From: Heliomarina baculiformis
GTDB taxonomy: Bacteria; Pseudomonadota; Alphaproteobacteria; Rhodobacterales; Rhodobacteraceae
Reading direction: 5' to 3'
DNA: 64,000 nucleotides
NCBI RefSeq assembly: GCF_019966545.1
Contig: NZ_JAIMIC010000013.1
Location: 1-64,000, forward strand
Shown one piece after another: positions 35,747 through 46,244 of the stretch (its first letter is position 1; the number at the start of each line of letters is the position of its first letter). A model generated the notes under the pieces. The model ran no database searches, had not been told where the DNA came from, and saw nothing but the letters and a program-made list of their open reading frames with translations. The position numbers and the translations under genes were made by a program.

Positions 35747-36388
35747 ATGCAGAGGTTTTTCTCCGTCGACATGCCCGGTGTTCAGTTTGTGAGCATTGTC
35801 TTGGCATTCAGCCTCGCAGCGTTACTGGCGGTCCTCTGCCTTTATATCTTGCTTTCGCCGGGCTTTGCAGCGGCTCTTGCCGCCGGCGGGCCATCGCTGG
35901 CCCGCTTTCTGAGGCAAGTTACGACCAACGGTCTGCCCGTAGTTTTTGCCATAAACTATGTCAGTTTTTTTCTTTTCGCGGTGATACAGAAACCAAAGGT
36001 CGCCCGCCGAGATACGGCGTTTTTCGTGCTGGTGGATATCTTGCTCAGAGCCATTCTCTTTCCAAGCCTCCACGCACTGATCTACGTTTTGTCTGCCGAC
36101 TGGTTCGAGTCATTCGGGGGCAGTCGTGCAACCGCGTTGTCGGTCGTTGCCCCAACCCTTGCGCGTTCGGCGTTTTTTGAGAACATCTCCGGAGTTTATC
36201 TTTATGCGACAATGATCAGCGCGCTGCCGCTATATGTTTCAGCTTTCGGGCAGTCGGAATTTCTTGGACCGACCGTTCGTCGCTTGCCAATAAAAGCGGG
36301 CTTGATGCTGCTCGCCTTGTTTGCGTTTGCCCTGTCGGTCGGATTGATCGCAATCGGTGCACAAGGCATCGCATTCCTTCAGGGCTAG
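35747..36388 (+). CDS. multi-pass membrane protein of unknown function
   Basis: A 213-residue protein with five predicted transmembrane segments and few charged residues in between. An upstream in-frame Met at 35729 or the longer start at 35684 is possible. I recognise no family. It is convergent with the APC permease gene and stands alone on the plus strand. Confidence 0.6.
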   Translation: MQRFFSVDMPGVQFVSIVLAFSLAALLAVLCLYILLSPGFAAALAAGGPSLARFLRQVTTNGLPVVFAINYVSFFLFAVIQKPKVARRDTAFFVLVDILLRAILFPSLHALIYVLSADWFESFGGSRATALSVVAPTLARSAFFENISGVYLYATMISALPLYVSAFGQSEFLGPTVRRLPIKAGLMLLALFAFALSVGLIAIGAQGIAFLQG

Positions 36389-36399
36389 ATGATGGCTGG

Positions 36400-37743
36400 C
36401 TATTCACCGTGGGAATGCGCGGCCTGAGGTGCCAACCATCGCGACAAGTAAACGCGCTCGAAAGCGAAGACAGCGATCGTTCCGACAGCCGCATACAGAA
36501 CGATCATTGGATCACTTTGAAGCTTCATTACGGTGAAAGCTGCCAATACAATTGCATCGAGAGAGAGCGCAGACAAAAGCACGATACTGGAGGCGCCAAC
36601 TTCGGTTCGACGATAGCGGAACACGCCCCAATGTATGATCATGTCCATGACGAGGTAAAAGAAGGCACCAAGGGATGCGATCCGTCCCAAATCAAAGAGC
36701 ACGGCCAGCGTCGAGGCGATAACGACTGTATAGACCAGCATATGCCGCTGGACAGCCCCGGACATGCCAAAATGGCTGTGCGGGATCATTTTCATCTCCG
36801 TCAGCATGGTCAGCATCCGCGACACTGCGAAAACGCTGGCCAGCACGCCGGATGCTGTGGCCACGGCCGCCAACACGACCGTCAAGTAAAAGCCGACCTG
36901 CCCGAGTGCGGGCTCAGCCGCCTGGGCCAGCGAATAGTCGCGCGCGGCGATGATTTCGTCGATTGTCAGGCTCGCGCCCACGCCAAAGGCCACAAGCAGG
37001 TAGACCACCACGCAGATCGCGATGGACAGCATGATAGTGCGGCCCACATTGCGGTGGGGATCGGTGATTTCGCCGCCGCTGTTGGTGATCGTGGTAAAGC
37101 CCTTGAAGGCAAGGATCGCCAGCGCAACGGACGCGATGAAGCCTGTCACTCCAAAGGTCTCGGCCGTTTCTGACGCGGCGGCGAACTGAAACCCGCTTGA
37201 CCAGAGTGCTGCGATACCGAACAGCGCGATGCCCCCGATCTTGATCGCCGCCATGACTAGAGAGAATAGCCCGACGGAGCGGTTTCCTGCGATGTTGACC
37301 AAGAATGCGAACACGATCACGGCAACCGCCAGAACGGGCACAAGTGGCCCGCCCGTGATATCCAAAGGCCGCAAGACATAAGTGGCGAATGTCCGTGCGA
37401 CGAGGCTTTCCGCGATCACCATGCTGAGCGCCATCAAGAGCGCCGCTCCCGCCGCGACCGCCCCCGATCCATAGCATTTCTGAAGGATCATCGCGATGCC
37501 CCCTGCCGAGGGCCAGGCGTTCGACATCTTGATGTAGCTGTAAGCGCTGAAGCTGGTCACGATGGCACCAGCGATGAACGCGAGTGGAAATAGTGGTCCA
37601 GCCAGCTGGGCGATTTGTCCGGTCAGGGCAAAGATGCCCGCACCGATCATCACGCCCGTGCCCATGGCAACAGCTCCGCCAAGGCTGATCGAGCCTTCAC
37701 GGTAGCCGTCGTTCCCATCGTGGTTTTTATCGTGTTTCTGCAT
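36400..37743 (-). CDS. APC-superfamily amino acid permease
   Basis: A 447-residue transporter with about twelve helices. The N-terminal GTGVMIGAGIFALTGQIA is the conserved unwound helix-1 motif of amino acid permeases, and the helix-6 region (AILAFKGFTTITNSGGEITDPHRN) fits as well. A His-rich start (KHDKNHDG) and tail (AAHSHGE) are unusual and may reflect life beside metal genes. The substrate is unknown. Because the window also codes arginine catabolism, amino acid supply is an attractive but unproven role. Confidence 0.87.
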   Translation of the reverse strand: MQKHDKNHDGNDGYREGSISLGGAVAMGTGVMIGAGIFALTGQIAQLAGPLFPLAFIAGAIVTSFSAYSYIKMSNAWPSAGGIAMILQKCYGSGAVAAGAALLMALSMVIAESLVARTFATYVLRPLDITGGPLVPVLAVAVIVFAFLVNIAGNRSVGLFSLVMAAIKIGGIALFGIAALWSSGFQFAAASETAETFGVTGFIASVALAILAFKGFTTITNSGGEITDPHRNVGRTIMLSIAICVVVYLLVAFGVGASLTIDEIIAARDYSLAQAAEPALGQVGFYLTVVLAAVATASGVLASVFAVSRMLTMLTEMKMIPHSHFGMSGAVQRHMLVYTVVIASTLAVLFDLGRIASLGAFFYLVMDMIIHWGVFRYRRTEVGASSIVLLSALSLDAIVLAAFTVMKLQSDPMIVLYAAVGTIAVFAFERVYLSRWLAPQAAHSHGE

Positions 37744-37851
37744 TTCGATCTGCCTTGGTTGCTTTTTAGGTCGTTACGCCTCTGCGCATGCCCACCCGAT
37801 CGGTTTCAGGCCGCCAGAAGTCCCGACCCTGGGCGTCTGATGAAATCGCGA

Positions 37852-38559
37852 CTACTCCCGTTGCGAGGATGCGCCGTAGATCCGCCGGGAAGTTTGCGAA
37901 CGCCATGTGACTACAACGGCGGCCCCTTGCAGAGCGATAACTGACGCCACAAGGGCAACGAACGGCCATCGCGCCCAGTTTGGCTCAGGCATTTGGCGGT
38001 GGAAATCAAGAAAATGAAAGAACAAGAAATAGGCCGTGTGCAGCACTGCCAGCCACCACAGAACATAAGCGCCCTGCTGGATGTATTTCCACACGGACGT
38101 GCCAAGTACCCTTTGGCTGAAATTATTCGACGTACCGGCAAGCACAAAGCCGTAGAGCAGTGCCGCGATCCCAACCACATTGGCCAGCGCAAACCCGTGC
38201 TGAAGCATCACGTAGCGTTGCAGTTGGGGGTGATACTCAAAACCGAACAGCCGTGCAAAATCAAGCTCGACCCAGCCGATCAGTATTATGATGGTATGCA
38301 CCGTCGCCGCCAGAACCGCATAAATACCGAGCTCGCGTCGGTACGGCATAAGCTTCCGTAAAAAGGGCGTAGACGACAAGCGTGCGAGCGGCCCAATCGC
38401 CATTGCAGCAACGATGAGCAGCAGTGAAAGATCCCCCAGCGCTCGGTTGTAGCGGTGCATCTCCGACCACTCGGCACACGAAGCAAGCAGCAGGTATCCC
38501 GTCAGCACGGACGTTCCTATGATTAGTACGTGCCGCAGAAGGGCGGGTTTTTTCATCAT
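37852..38559 (-). CDS. ferric reductase-like transmembrane protein (MsrQ type)
   Basis: A 235-residue membrane protein with six helices and histidines placed for haem binding (TVHTIIILIGW, LQHGFAL, VLHTAYFLFFHFLDFH). It resembles the membrane haem-b subunit of MsrPQ and ferric reductases. No MsrP gene is adjacent. Start at one of the two Mets of MMKKP; the upstream extension is less likely. Confidence 0.7.
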   Translation of the reverse strand: MMKKPALLRHVLIIGTSVLTGYLLLASCAEWSEMHRYNRALGDLSLLLIVAAMAIGPLARLSSTPFLRKLMPYRRELGIYAVLAATVHTIIILIGWVELDFARLFGFEYHPQLQRYVMLQHGFALANVVGIAALLYGFVLAGTSNNFSQRVLGTSVWKYIQQGAYVLWWLAVLHTAYFLFFHFLDFHRQMPEPNWARWPFVALVASVIALQGAAVVVTWRSQTSRRIYGASSQRE

Positions 38560-38641
38560 GGTTTCAGATACCGTATGTTTGCAGTCTTCCAAAGATGTTT
38601 TAGGCACGCAAATAGCACATCAGATCGGCTTTCGCTTCCAA

Positions 38642-39295
38642 TCAGCGTTCAACATTCTGCAGAGTGTTGACGTTTGGTATGAAAGCCGGAACCCGGCTGG
38701 CATACCTGTCCCAGCTTTCGCCAAAACGGGCGCGACTGTCCCCCTCCTCGCCGCGGGCAAGCCGTGCGTACATCCAGACCAGCACCGGGAACATCGCGAG
38801 CGTCAGGAGGGTCGGCCATTGCACGAGAAAGCCCAGCATGATCAGCACGAACCCCACATACTGGGGATGGCGAATGCGGGCATAGGGGCCTGTCGTCGCA
38901 AGCAACCCCTGACGCTGCGCGTTCCACAGATGGTACCATGCCACGGATATGAGCCAGAAGCCGCCGCCGATAAAGACGAAGCTCAGGAGGTGGAACGGCC
39001 CGAAATGCGGGTTCGATTGCCAGCCGAACATCATTTCGGGGAGATGTCCGCTGTCGTGGGCAAACCAGTCTACCTCCGGCCAGGTCGATTGCAGCCAGCC
39101 GGAAAGAAAGAAGATGGTCAACGGGAACCCATACATCTCGGTGAAGAGAGCTACGACAAAGGCGCTGAACGCTCCAAAACTGCGCCAGTCGCGTTTTGTC
39201 TGCGGCTTGAAGAAACTGAAGGCGAAAATGATGAACACCGCCGAATTGATAAATACTAGCAGCCAGAGTCCATAGGAAGCACCTGCATCGGTCAT
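38642..39295 (-). CDS. methyltransferase-family (ICMT-like) membrane protein
   Basis: A 217-residue membrane protein with about six helices. The conserved tail is typical: GPYARIRHPQYVGFVLIMLGF, followed by GEEGDSRARFGESWDRYASRVPAFIP. It belongs to the isoprenylcysteine methyltransferase/NnrU-like group, with members next to copper ATPases. It shares one base with the next gene upstream at 39295 and belongs to the CopA2 unit. Confidence 0.78.
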   Translation of the reverse strand: MTDAGASYGLWLLVFINSAVFIIFAFSFFKPQTKRDWRSFGAFSAFVVALFTEMYGFPLTIFFLSGWLQSTWPEVDWFAHDSGHLPEMMFGWQSNPHFGPFHLLSFVFIGGGFWLISVAWYHLWNAQRQGLLATTGPYARIRHPQYVGFVLIMLGFLVQWPTLLTLAMFPVLVWMYARLARGEEGDSRARFGESWDRYASRVPAFIPNVNTLQNVER

Positions 39296-39564
39296 TACTG
39301 GTCGTCTCCCTTACCGTGCCCGCCGTGGCCTCCATGACCGCCGTGCATGAAGAAGTGCATTCCAACGCAAAGCAGCAATGGCAGCCAGATCAGCAATCCG
39401 CTGCTCAGGATGTGCACCCGGTGCTCGTAACCCAGGAGAAAGCCGCCAACTGCCAGCGCAACGATCAGATAGATGCCGGCGCGTGATCGCCAGAATGAGG
39501 GCGGGCGGGGGGCATGCTCCGATTGACTTTGATTAACATGTGATGGATCAGGTTGATGGGTCAC
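39295..39564 (-). CDS. DUF2933 family His-rich membrane protein
   Basis: An 89-residue protein with two hydrophobic helices and a C-terminal glycine-histidine repeat (HGGHGGHGGHGKGDD) that could bind Cu or Zn. DUF2933 proteins accompany copper ATPases. It sits between the CopA2 ATPase and the methyltransferase gene on the same strand. Confidence 0.82.
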   Translation of the reverse strand: MTHQPDPSHVNQSQSEHAPRPPSFWRSRAGIYLIVALAVGGFLLGYEHRVHILSSGLLIWLPLLLCVGMHFFMHGGHGGHGGHGKGDDQ

Positions 39565-39579
39565 GTTGTGGCTTCCTTT

Positions 39580-41934
39580 CTAGATCTTTGCGCCGCGAAG
39601 GCGCAGCGAATTGAGCACCACCGAGATCGACGAGGCGCTCATGGCGAAGGCGGCAAACATCGGGCTGATGAGGATGCCGAAGAACGGAAACAGCACCCCC
39701 GCCGCGACAGGCACGCCAGAGGCGTTGTAGATCAGCGCGAAGAACAGGTTCTGCCGGATATTACGCATGGTGGCCCGTGCGAGCCGCCGTGCGCGCACGA
39801 TACCGTCGAGGTTGCCCTTGACCAGTGTGATGCCCGCGCTTTCGATGGCCACATCGGCCCCGGTGCCCATGGCAATGCCGACATCGGCCTGTGCCAAGGC
39901 CGGTGCGTCATTGACGCCATCGCCGGCCATCGCGACCTTGCGGCCCTGCTGCTGCAATTCCTTGATGATCCGTGCCTTGTCCTCCGGCAGCACATCGGCC
40001 CGGATCTCGTCTATGCCCAGACGCGCGCCGATGGCCTTGGCCGTGCGTTCGTTGTCTCCGGTCGCCATGATAACGCGGAACCCCAATTCATGCAGATCCT
40101 TGATGGCGGCGGGTGTGGTTTCCTTCACCGGGTCAGCGACCCCGACAAGACCGGCGATCTTGCCATCCAGCACCACGAACATTACTGTCTCGCCCTCGTC
40201 GCGACGGGCATTTGCCTTGGCGGTCAGGTCGCCCGCCTCAAGGCCAAGGTCCCGGATCATCGCCAGATTGCCGAGCGCGACCGCTTTGCCGTCGACGACC
40301 CCCTTGACGCCCTTGCCGGTGACCGCCTCGAAATCGTCGGCATTAGCCATCTTCACATCGCGCTCTTCCGCGCCGCGCACGATGGCCTCGGCAAGCGGGT
40401 GTTCCGATCCGCGCTCCAGCGATGCGGCGAGACGCAGGACCTCGGCCTCGTCGTGACCGGGTTGCGGCAGGACGGCGACAAGCTGCGGCTTGCCCATCGT
40501 CAACGTGCCGGTCTTGTCGACGATCAGGGTATCGACCTTCTCGAACCGCTCCAGCGCCTCGGCGTTCTTGATAAGTACCCCGGCCTGGGCCCCCCGCCCC
40601 GTCGCCGTCATGATCGACATCGGCGTGGCGAGGCCGAGCGCACAGGGACAGGCGATGATCAACACGGCGACAGCCGAGATCAATGCGTAGGACAGCGCAG
40701 GCGCGGGCCCCCAGATCGCCCATGCGATGAAGGACAGGAGCGCGATACCGATCACGGCCGGAACGAAATATCCCGCCACTTTGTCGGCATACTTCTGGAT
40801 CGGTGCGCGCGACCGTTGCGCGTTGGAGACCATCTCGACGATCTGCGCCAGCATCGTGTCGGATCCGACCCGCGTCGCCTCCATCACGAGGCTGCCGGTG
40901 CCGTTGATGGTGGCACCGGTCAACGGGTCGCCCTCGGTCTTCTCGACTGGCACGGGTTCTCCGGAGATCATGCTTTCGTCGACTGAGGACCGGCCTTCCA
41001 GAACCACGCCATCTACCGGCACCTTGTCTCCGGGACGCACGCGCAGCCGGTCGCCGACCTGCACATCCTCCAGCGGAATCTCCTCTTCGGATCCGTCGTC
41101 CCGGATGACCCGCGCGGTCTTTGCCGCCATGTCGAGAAGCGCGCGGATCGCCTTGCCAGTGCCTTCACGGGCGCGCAATTCCATCACCTGGCCAAGCAGC
41201 ACAAGCGTCACGATCACCGCCGCCGCCTCGAAATAGACGCCGACATGACCTTCGGCGTCGCGAAATCCGTCCGGGAATATGCCGGGTGCCAGAACGGCGA
41301 CGACGCTGAAGAGCCAGGCCGCGATTACCCCCATACCGATCAGGGAGAACATGTTGAGATTCATCGTCCGGAACGAATTCCAGCCCCGAACCAGAAACGG
41401 CCAGCCGCACCAAAGAACAACCGGGGTTCCGAGAACCAACTCGATCCAGAGGGTTGCGCGCTCGCCGAAAATCTCTCGCACTTCCGGGAAGCCGAGATAG
41501 GGACCCATGGTGAGGATCAGAAGCGGAATGGTCAGTACCGTGCCAACCCAGAAACGCCGGGTGAAATCCACCAGTTCGGGGTTCGGGCCGTCGTCCATCG
41601 GGACCCCGGACTCAAGCTCCAGCCCCATTCCGCAGATCGGGCAGGAGCCGTGCTCGACCTGGCGAACCTGCGGGTGCATCGGACAGGTGTAGACGGCGCC
41701 GTCATAGCCCTCCGGGACGGTATCGTATCTGCCGTCCGCCGGGGCGGCACCAGCGTTATGGTCATGACCGTGGTGATCATGCCCGGCATGGCTGTCGAGC
41801 TCCGCCTCGGGCACAAGATGCATCCCGCATTTCGGGCAATCGCCCGGACCGTTCTGCCGTACCTCAGGGTGCATCGGGCAGGCGTAAATGTTGGATTCGG
41901 TTTCATGTGAAGCATGGCTTACTTGGTCGTTCAT
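39580..41934 (-). CDS. copA2: Cu(I)/Ag P1B ATPase CopA (second copy)
   Basis: A 784-residue ATPase. Two CPMHP...C heavy-metal-binding segments open it ([13 protein letters not shown] and [13 protein letters not shown]), separated by a His-rich linker ([12 protein letters not shown]). The membrane motif [10 protein letters not shown] is P1B-1, with [17 protein letters not shown] and [10 protein letters not shown]. Its ATG overlaps the stop of the PRPP synthetase gene (ATGA), so copper export is translationally tied to the nucleotide genes upstream. Confidence 0.93.
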   Translation of the reverse strand: MNDQVSHASHETESNIYACPMHPEVRQNGPGDCPKCGMHLVPEAELDSHAGHDHHGHDHNAGAAPADGRYDTVPEGYDGAVYTCPMHPQVRQVEHGSCPICGMGLELESGVPMDDGPNPELVDFTRRFWVGTVLTIPLLILTMGPYLGFPEVREIFGERATLWIELVLGTPVVLWCGWPFLVRGWNSFRTMNLNMFSLIGMGVIAAWLFSVVAVLAPGIFPDGFRDAEGHVGVYFEAAAVIVTLVLLGQVMELRAREGTGKAIRALLDMAAKTARVIRDDGSEEEIPLEDVQVGDRLRVRPGDKVPVDGVVLEGRSSVDESMISGEPVPVEKTEGDPLTGATINGTGSLVMEATRVGSDTMLAQIVEMVSNAQRSRAPIQKYADKVAGYFVPAVIGIALLSFIAWAIWGPAPALSYALISAVAVLIIACPCALGLATPMSIMTATGRGAQAGVLIKNAEALERFEKVDTLIVDKTGTLTMGKPQLVAVLPQPGHDEAEVLRLAASLERGSEHPLAEAIVRGAEERDVKMANADDFEAVTGKGVKGVVDGKAVALGNLAMIRDLGLEAGDLTAKANARRDEGETVMFVVLDGKIAGLVGVADPVKETTPAAIKDLHELGFRVIMATGDNERTAKAIGARLGIDEIRADVLPEDKARIIKELQQQGRKVAMAGDGVNDAPALAQADVGIAMGTGADVAIESAGITLVKGNLDGIVRARRLARATMRNIRQNLFFALIYNASGVPVAAGVLFPFFGILISPMFAAFAMSASSISVVLNSLRLRGAKI

Positions 41935-42878
41935 TCGGTTGTCCTCTCGGCGGGATTCGGGTCCAGCCTAATTGTTCCGGCAACTGGAAGGTCAAGGGCT
42001 GTCACCACAGAAAGGATCGCTTCGGCCAATAAACCGGCAATTCCGATCGCATTCGTTGGATGGGGTATGGTGTCGGTGGTGATGATCCTTGCCGCACCAG
42101 CCGACAGAATGGCGTCCTGAGCGCCGTGCGCAAAGACCGCATGGATAGCCAGGCAGACAGGCGCGGCGGTTCCGGCCGCAAGCAACCTTTCGACGGCACG
42201 AGCCATCGTGGACCCCGAAGACGCGATGTCGTCGAGGATCATCGGTGTGCCTTCGCGCAGCGCCGCGCTTTCGGGCACACTGACATCGACACTGCGGTCA
42301 CCGGATCTCACCTTGCGCAAGACCTCATAGGGCCGTCCGGCCAGCCGGGCCACCTCAGCCACCCATTGTTGGCTTTCGCTGTCAGGGCCCAGAAGAACGG
42401 CGTCTGACAGGTTCGTGCTGATCCAGGTCGCAAGCAGCGGGGCGGATACGGCGCGAATGGCAGGCATCGGGAAGACATTTTGCAGCCGCGCGATGCGGTG
42501 CAGATGCGGATCCACGGTCACCAGCCAGTCGAAACTTTCCCCCAGGAATTGCGCGAACAGCGGTGCGCTTACCGCCTGCCCGCGCTCGAAGCGATGGTCC
42601 TGCCGCATGTAGCCAAGATAAGGCGCGATCAATCCGACGCGACGCGCGCCCATCTCGCGCGCCGTCGCCGCGGCGAAGCGCAAGGGCAGGGCAAGGCGAT
42701 CGGGATCGCGCAAAGTCGCCAGAAATGCCACATCGGCCCCGTCCAGATCGCCGGGCAGCGAAATCAGGCTTTCGCCATCTGGGAAGTGGTGCCAGTCGAG
42801 AGCGAGCAGGTCCGCCCCAAGCGCGGGTGCCAGGTCTTCGGCAAGCGGCCTCATCTCGGGAAACGCGACAAGGATCAT
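41931..42878 (-). CDS. prs: ribose-phosphate pyrophosphokinase (PRPP synthetase family)
   Basis: A 315-residue enzyme made of two phosphoribosyltransferase-type halves. The N-terminal part has FPDGES and the ATP region [12 protein letters not shown]; the middle has [10 protein letters not shown]. The PRPP-binding loop is [13 protein letters not shown]. It should make PRPP from ribose 5-phosphate and ATP. It is divergent from the housekeeping enzyme in several positions and overlaps the AMP phosphorylase-like gene by four bases, which marks a functional pair. Confidence 0.87.
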   Translation of the reverse strand: MILVAFPEMRPLAEDLAPALGADLLALDWHHFPDGESLISLPGDLDGADVAFLATLRDPDRLALPLRFAAATAREMGARRVGLIAPYLGYMRQDHRFERGQAVSAPLFAQFLGESFDWLVTVDPHLHRIARLQNVFPMPAIRAVSAPLLATWISTNLSDAVLLGPDSESQQWVAEVARLAGRPYEVLRKVRSGDRSVDVSVPESAALREGTPMILDDIASSGSTMARAVERLLAAGTAAPVCLAIHAVFAHGAQDAILSAGAARIITTDTIPHPTNAIGIAGLLAEAILSVVTALDLPVAGTIRLDPNPAERTTE

Positions 42879-44383
42879 GACACTGCCTCGGACAGCGTCA
42901 GCACCCCGGTCTGGGACTCCGCGTAAGCCAGGGCATAGGCCAGTTCGCCTGGTGTCTCGGCATGAAGCTCATAAAGCGGCTGGCCCTTGTCCACCCAATC
43001 CCCGATCCGCACCAGAAGGCGGATGCCGGCGCTCTTCTGACGCGGGGCCCCGGCCAGCTTGGCGATGCGTGCGATGCGTCGGTTGTCGATGGCGGTCAAC
43101 TGGCCCGCATGAGGGGCGCGTATTTCGATCTGCTGCGCTGCGGTTCCGGGTTTGCGGAAACCGCCCTGTGCCGCGCAAATTGCCATGAACTTTGCCTCCG
43201 CTGCACCACTATCGAGAAGCGCCTGCGCGCGGTCCCGCCCCCGCCCAGCAACGGCGTGCGGTGCGAGGTCCAGAAGATGTCCGGCCAGATCCAGCGCCCG
43301 CGCACGCAGGTCGCCAGGTGCATCCGGCGCGCGCCGCAAAACCGCGAGCACGTCGTGCGCCTCCAGCGCCGGGCCCATGCCACGTCCCACCGGGGCCACG
43401 CCATCGCTGATATGTAGCGCCAGGTTCAGACCCAACGCCTTGCCCACCGAAGACAGCCGTATCCCGAGTGCCTCCGCCGCTCCGGCAGACCGCACCTTGG
43501 CCGTTGGTCCGACCGGCATGTCGATCAGAACATGGGTGGCACCGGCGGCCGCCTTTTTCGACAGTACGCTCGCTACGAGTTGACCGGTGGAGTCGAAATC
43601 GAGGGGGCGTTCGACACGGATAAAATGATCGTCGGCAGGACTGAGGGCGAGCCCGCCACCCCAGACGAGGCAACCGCCCTCGGCTTCGACCACCCGGCGC
43701 AGCGCGGCGGCGTCAAGCGCGACGGGCGCCATCACCTCCATGGTGTCGGCGGTTCCGGCAGGCGATGTGATCGCACGGCTCGACGTCTTGGGGATCAGAT
43801 GCCCCGCCGCCGCGACGATCGCGACGACGATGGGTGTCGTCCGGTTGCCCGGCAATCCGCCGACGCAATGCTTATCGAGGACAGTGTGCTGCCCCCAGTC
43901 GAGCGTCTGCCCTGCTTCCTTCATGGCGCGGGTCAGCGCCACGGTTTCGGCCTCGTTCAGCCTGTCGCCGGCGCAGGCGGTCACGAAGGCGGCAAGGTCG
44001 AGATCCGATAACCGGCTGTCGAGCGTGTCGCGCACGATCGTCGCGAACCCGGCCCGGTCCAGCCTCTCGCCATAGGCTTTCGCCCGGATCATAGACGCCG
44101 AAGCGGGCGGTTCAGGGTGCGAGAAAGCGGCTTCGTCTCCAATCTCAGCGCCAAGCGCGGCCCAGGCGGAAACGGACAATGCCGCCTGGTCCACGGCAAG
44201 CCATGCTCCGCGGCGGACGACATTCAGGGTCGCGATGATCCAGCGGTCCTTCAGGTCGATTCGTATGCGTGTCTGGGCAGCAAACCCCTCGGAACGGCAG
44301 ACGTGACAGTCTTCATGCATGTAGACGACCGGCTGCCGGTAGGTGTCGATGCGGGAAGAGACCAGGGCAAGCGTTTCGGTCAT
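42875..44383 (-). CDS. AMP phosphorylase-like enzyme (thymidine phosphorylase family)
   Basis: A 502-residue enzyme. The length, with an N-terminal extension of about 85 residues before the thymidine phosphorylase core, matches archaeal AMP phosphorylase (about 503 residues) and not bacterial DeoA (about 440). The phosphate-binding stretch HCVGGLPGN and the following IPKTSSRAITSPAGTAD are the family signature. It would cleave AMP (or another NMP) with phosphate to base and ribose 1,5-bisphosphate. The bacterial thymidine phosphorylase annotation is a less good alternative. Coupled with PRPP synthetase and a beta-CASP nuclease gene. Confidence 0.82.
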   Translation of the reverse strand: MTETLALVSSRIDTYRQPVVYMHEDCHVCRSEGFAAQTRIRIDLKDRWIIATLNVVRRGAWLAVDQAALSVSAWAALGAEIGDEAAFSHPEPPASASMIRAKAYGERLDRAGFATIVRDTLDSRLSDLDLAAFVTACAGDRLNEAETVALTRAMKEAGQTLDWGQHTVLDKHCVGGLPGNRTTPIVVAIVAAAGHLIPKTSSRAITSPAGTADTMEVMAPVALDAAALRRVVEAEGGCLVWGGGLALSPADDHFIRVERPLDFDSTGQLVASVLSKKAAAGATHVLIDMPVGPTAKVRSAGAAEALGIRLSSVGKALGLNLALHISDGVAPVGRGMGPALEAHDVLAVLRRAPDAPGDLRARALDLAGHLLDLAPHAVAGRGRDRAQALLDSGAAEAKFMAICAAQGGFRKPGTAAQQIEIRAPHAGQLTAIDNRRIARIAKLAGAPRQKSAGIRLLVRIGDWVDKGQPLYELHAETPGELAYALAYAESQTGVLTLSEAVS

Positions 44384-45762
44384 CGCGGCCTGTCCAGGTA
44401 GACGGATTCGAGATGTTCGGGCACGCGCACGGATCGCCCTAGCTCGTGTTCGACGCGGAATCGCAGGGTGTCGGCGGTGACAGGTTCCCCATGGGTGAGA
44501 TAGGTCATCTCGGGGGCGGGACCGGCGGACATCCAGCGCAGGATCTCATCGGCATCGGCATGTCCGGAAAAGGACTGGAGCTGAACCACTTCGGCCTCGA
44601 TCGGGAACTCCCGTCCGAACATGCGCAATGTCCGCGCGCCCCCGGCCAGCGCCGCGCCACGCGTGCCGCCGGCCTGGAAACCGGAGAGCAAGATCGCGTT
44701 CCGCCGATCGCCGCCGAAGCTGGCCAGATGGTGCAGGATACGCCCGCCGGTCAGCATTCCGCTGGCGGAGACGATGATCATCGGGCCCTGGCGCGTGTTC
44801 AGCTCCTTGGATTGCTCGACCGTGTTTACCCTCTTGGCGATCTCGAACATCGCAATGCAGTCTTCGCGGCTGACGTGGTGCTCGGCGTGATGACGGTGAT
44901 AGATCTCGGTCGCATTCACCGCCATCGGGCTGTTGAGGAACACCGGGACATAGGGAATATCGCCGCGCTCCATCAATCGCGCAATGTGCAGCATCAGCCC
45001 CTGCGCCCGTCCGACGGCAAAGGACGGGATCAGCACCGTGCCGCCGCGGGCAAAGGTGCGTTTGAGGATCGGGGCCAGTTCGGCTTCTGGGTCCACGTCG
45101 GGATGGGACCGGTTGCCATAGGTGGACTCGCAGACCAGAACATCTGCTCCGCCGAATGGCTGGGGCGGTCGCATCAGCGGATCGGGATCATGGCCCAGAT
45201 CGCCGCTGAAATGGACAACCCTGCCGCCGACCTCAAGCCGGATCTGCGCCGCCCCGAGCAGATGCCCCGCCGGAATGAAACGGGCCGCGATGCCGTCGCC
45301 TAAATCTATTCGCCGGTCGAACGGTTGAAGATCAAAGCGGTCCAGCGCGGCCTTTGCATCCTTGAGCGTATAGAGCGGTTTTGGCTTCTTGTGTTTGGAA
45401 TATCCCCTCCGCGCGGCAAAGCGCGCCTCTTCTTCCTGGATATGGCCGCTGTCGGGCAGAATAAGCCCGCACAGATCTGCCGTTGCTTCTGTGCAAAGAA
45501 CCCGCCCGCGAAACCCCGCCCGGATCAGTGTCGGCAGATATCCCGAATGGTCCAGATGAGCATGGGTGAGCAGCACAGTGTCGATGGTGTTGACACGCAC
45601 AGGGAAAGGTTTGCGATTGCGCGCCCGCAACTGCTTGAAGCCCTGGAACAGCCCGCAATCGACCAGAATGCGCCGCCCCAGGGCCTCGACCAGATAGCGC
45701 GATCCCGTCACCGTCCCGGCGGCGCCAAGAAAGCGCAGTTTCGGACGTGCGGTCGGGATCAT
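44380..45762 (-). CDS. beta-CASP metallo-beta-lactamase fold RNase/hydrolase
   Basis: A 460-residue enzyme from the Met at 45762. The metallo-beta-lactamase core is intact (LTHAHLDHSGYLP, SGDLGHD), followed by the beta-CASP cap and the RNA-specificity region (VSASGMLTGGR, FSGHADADEI). Homologues include CPSF-type nucleases and the YhaM/Ysh1-like group. It should cut or degrade RNA. It overlaps the AMP phosphorylase gene by four bases, suggesting nucleotides flow from one product to the next. Confidence 0.87.
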   Translation of the reverse strand: MIPTARPKLRFLGAAGTVTGSRYLVEALGRRILVDCGLFQGFKQLRARNRKPFPVRVNTIDTVLLTHAHLDHSGYLPTLIRAGFRGRVLCTEATADLCGLILPDSGHIQEEEARFAARRGYSKHKKPKPLYTLKDAKAALDRFDLQPFDRRIDLGDGIAARFIPAGHLLGAAQIRLEVGGRVVHFSGDLGHDPDPLMRPPQPFGGADVLVCESTYGNRSHPDVDPEAELAPILKRTFARGGTVLIPSFAVGRAQGLMLHIARLMERGDIPYVPVFLNSPMAVNATEIYHRHHAEHHVSREDCIAMFEIAKRVNTVEQSKELNTRQGPMIIVSASGMLTGGRILHHLASFGGDRRNAILLSGFQAGGTRGAALAGGARTLRMFGREFPIEAEVVQLQSFSGHADADEILRWMSAGPAPEMTYLTHGEPVTADTLRFRVEHELGRSVRVPEHLESVYLDRPR

Positions 45763-46124
45763 GTCGCTGTTCCCCTTGCCGCGATGGCGTTGTAAAGGCC
45801 GCCGAAGATCAGCGCGGCGTACCAACCGTAGAGAAAGCTCTCGACCAGCCCGATGATGAAGCCCACCGGGGTCAGCCAGACGAAACCGGGCAGCAGACCG
45901 GACCAGGTTTCATACATTGCATAGGCGGGAAAGATCAGATCGAATGCGATGCACACAAAGTAGGTCAGCGCCAGGAACAGGCTCAGCGCCCAACCAAGCG
46001 GCACAACCGGCAGACGCACGCGCCCTGCCCCGGCAGGCCCGCCCATGACGCAGGCCCCGCACGTCATGCGCAGGGCCAGGAAAAGGATCACCGCGACTGC
46101 GGTGAAATAGAAAATGGGCATCAT
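45759..46124 (-). CDS. multi-helix membrane protein, DUF5676-like
   Basis: A 121-residue membrane protein with three to four helices and a CGAC motif in the first loop. The end (GWYAALIFGGLYNAIAAR) resembles small DUF5676 membrane proteins, but the family assignment is tentative. Its stop overlaps the start of the beta-CASP gene. Confidence 0.6.
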   Translation of the reverse strand: MMPIFYFTAVAVILFLALRMTCGACVMGGPAGAGRVRLPVVPLGWALSLFLALTYFVCIAFDLIFPAYAMYETWSGLLPGFVWLTPVGFIIGLVESFLYGWYAALIFGGLYNAIAARGTAT

Positions 46125-46190
46125 GGCTTTCTCCCTTCTTGTCGTGGATTCGGACGGAGCGCGAACACATCCGCTGGACGGCGCCGGTTC

Positions 46191-46224
46191 AGGATGGGCG
46201 CACCAAGCGCCAGACGCCCATCCT
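46191..46224. terminator. perfect 10-bp inverted repeat in the operon leader gap
   Basis: AGGATGGGCG (46191-46200) and its exact complement (46215-46224), with a 14-base loop, lie about 20 bases past the stop of the Cys-rich mini-protein and upstream of the next gene. No T-run follows. It may stabilise or attenuate the transcript so that the first gene is made in excess. Confidence 0.5.
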
Positions 46225-46244
46225 GCGGTGGCTTTGCCTCGGCC

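Noticed and set aside
39553-40986. A 477-residue open frame on the plus strand
   Set aside because: It is fully antisense to the CopA2 ATPase, which has all its motifs. The antisense product has a composition rich in Arg, His and Asp without recognisable domains, as is common for GC-rich shadows.
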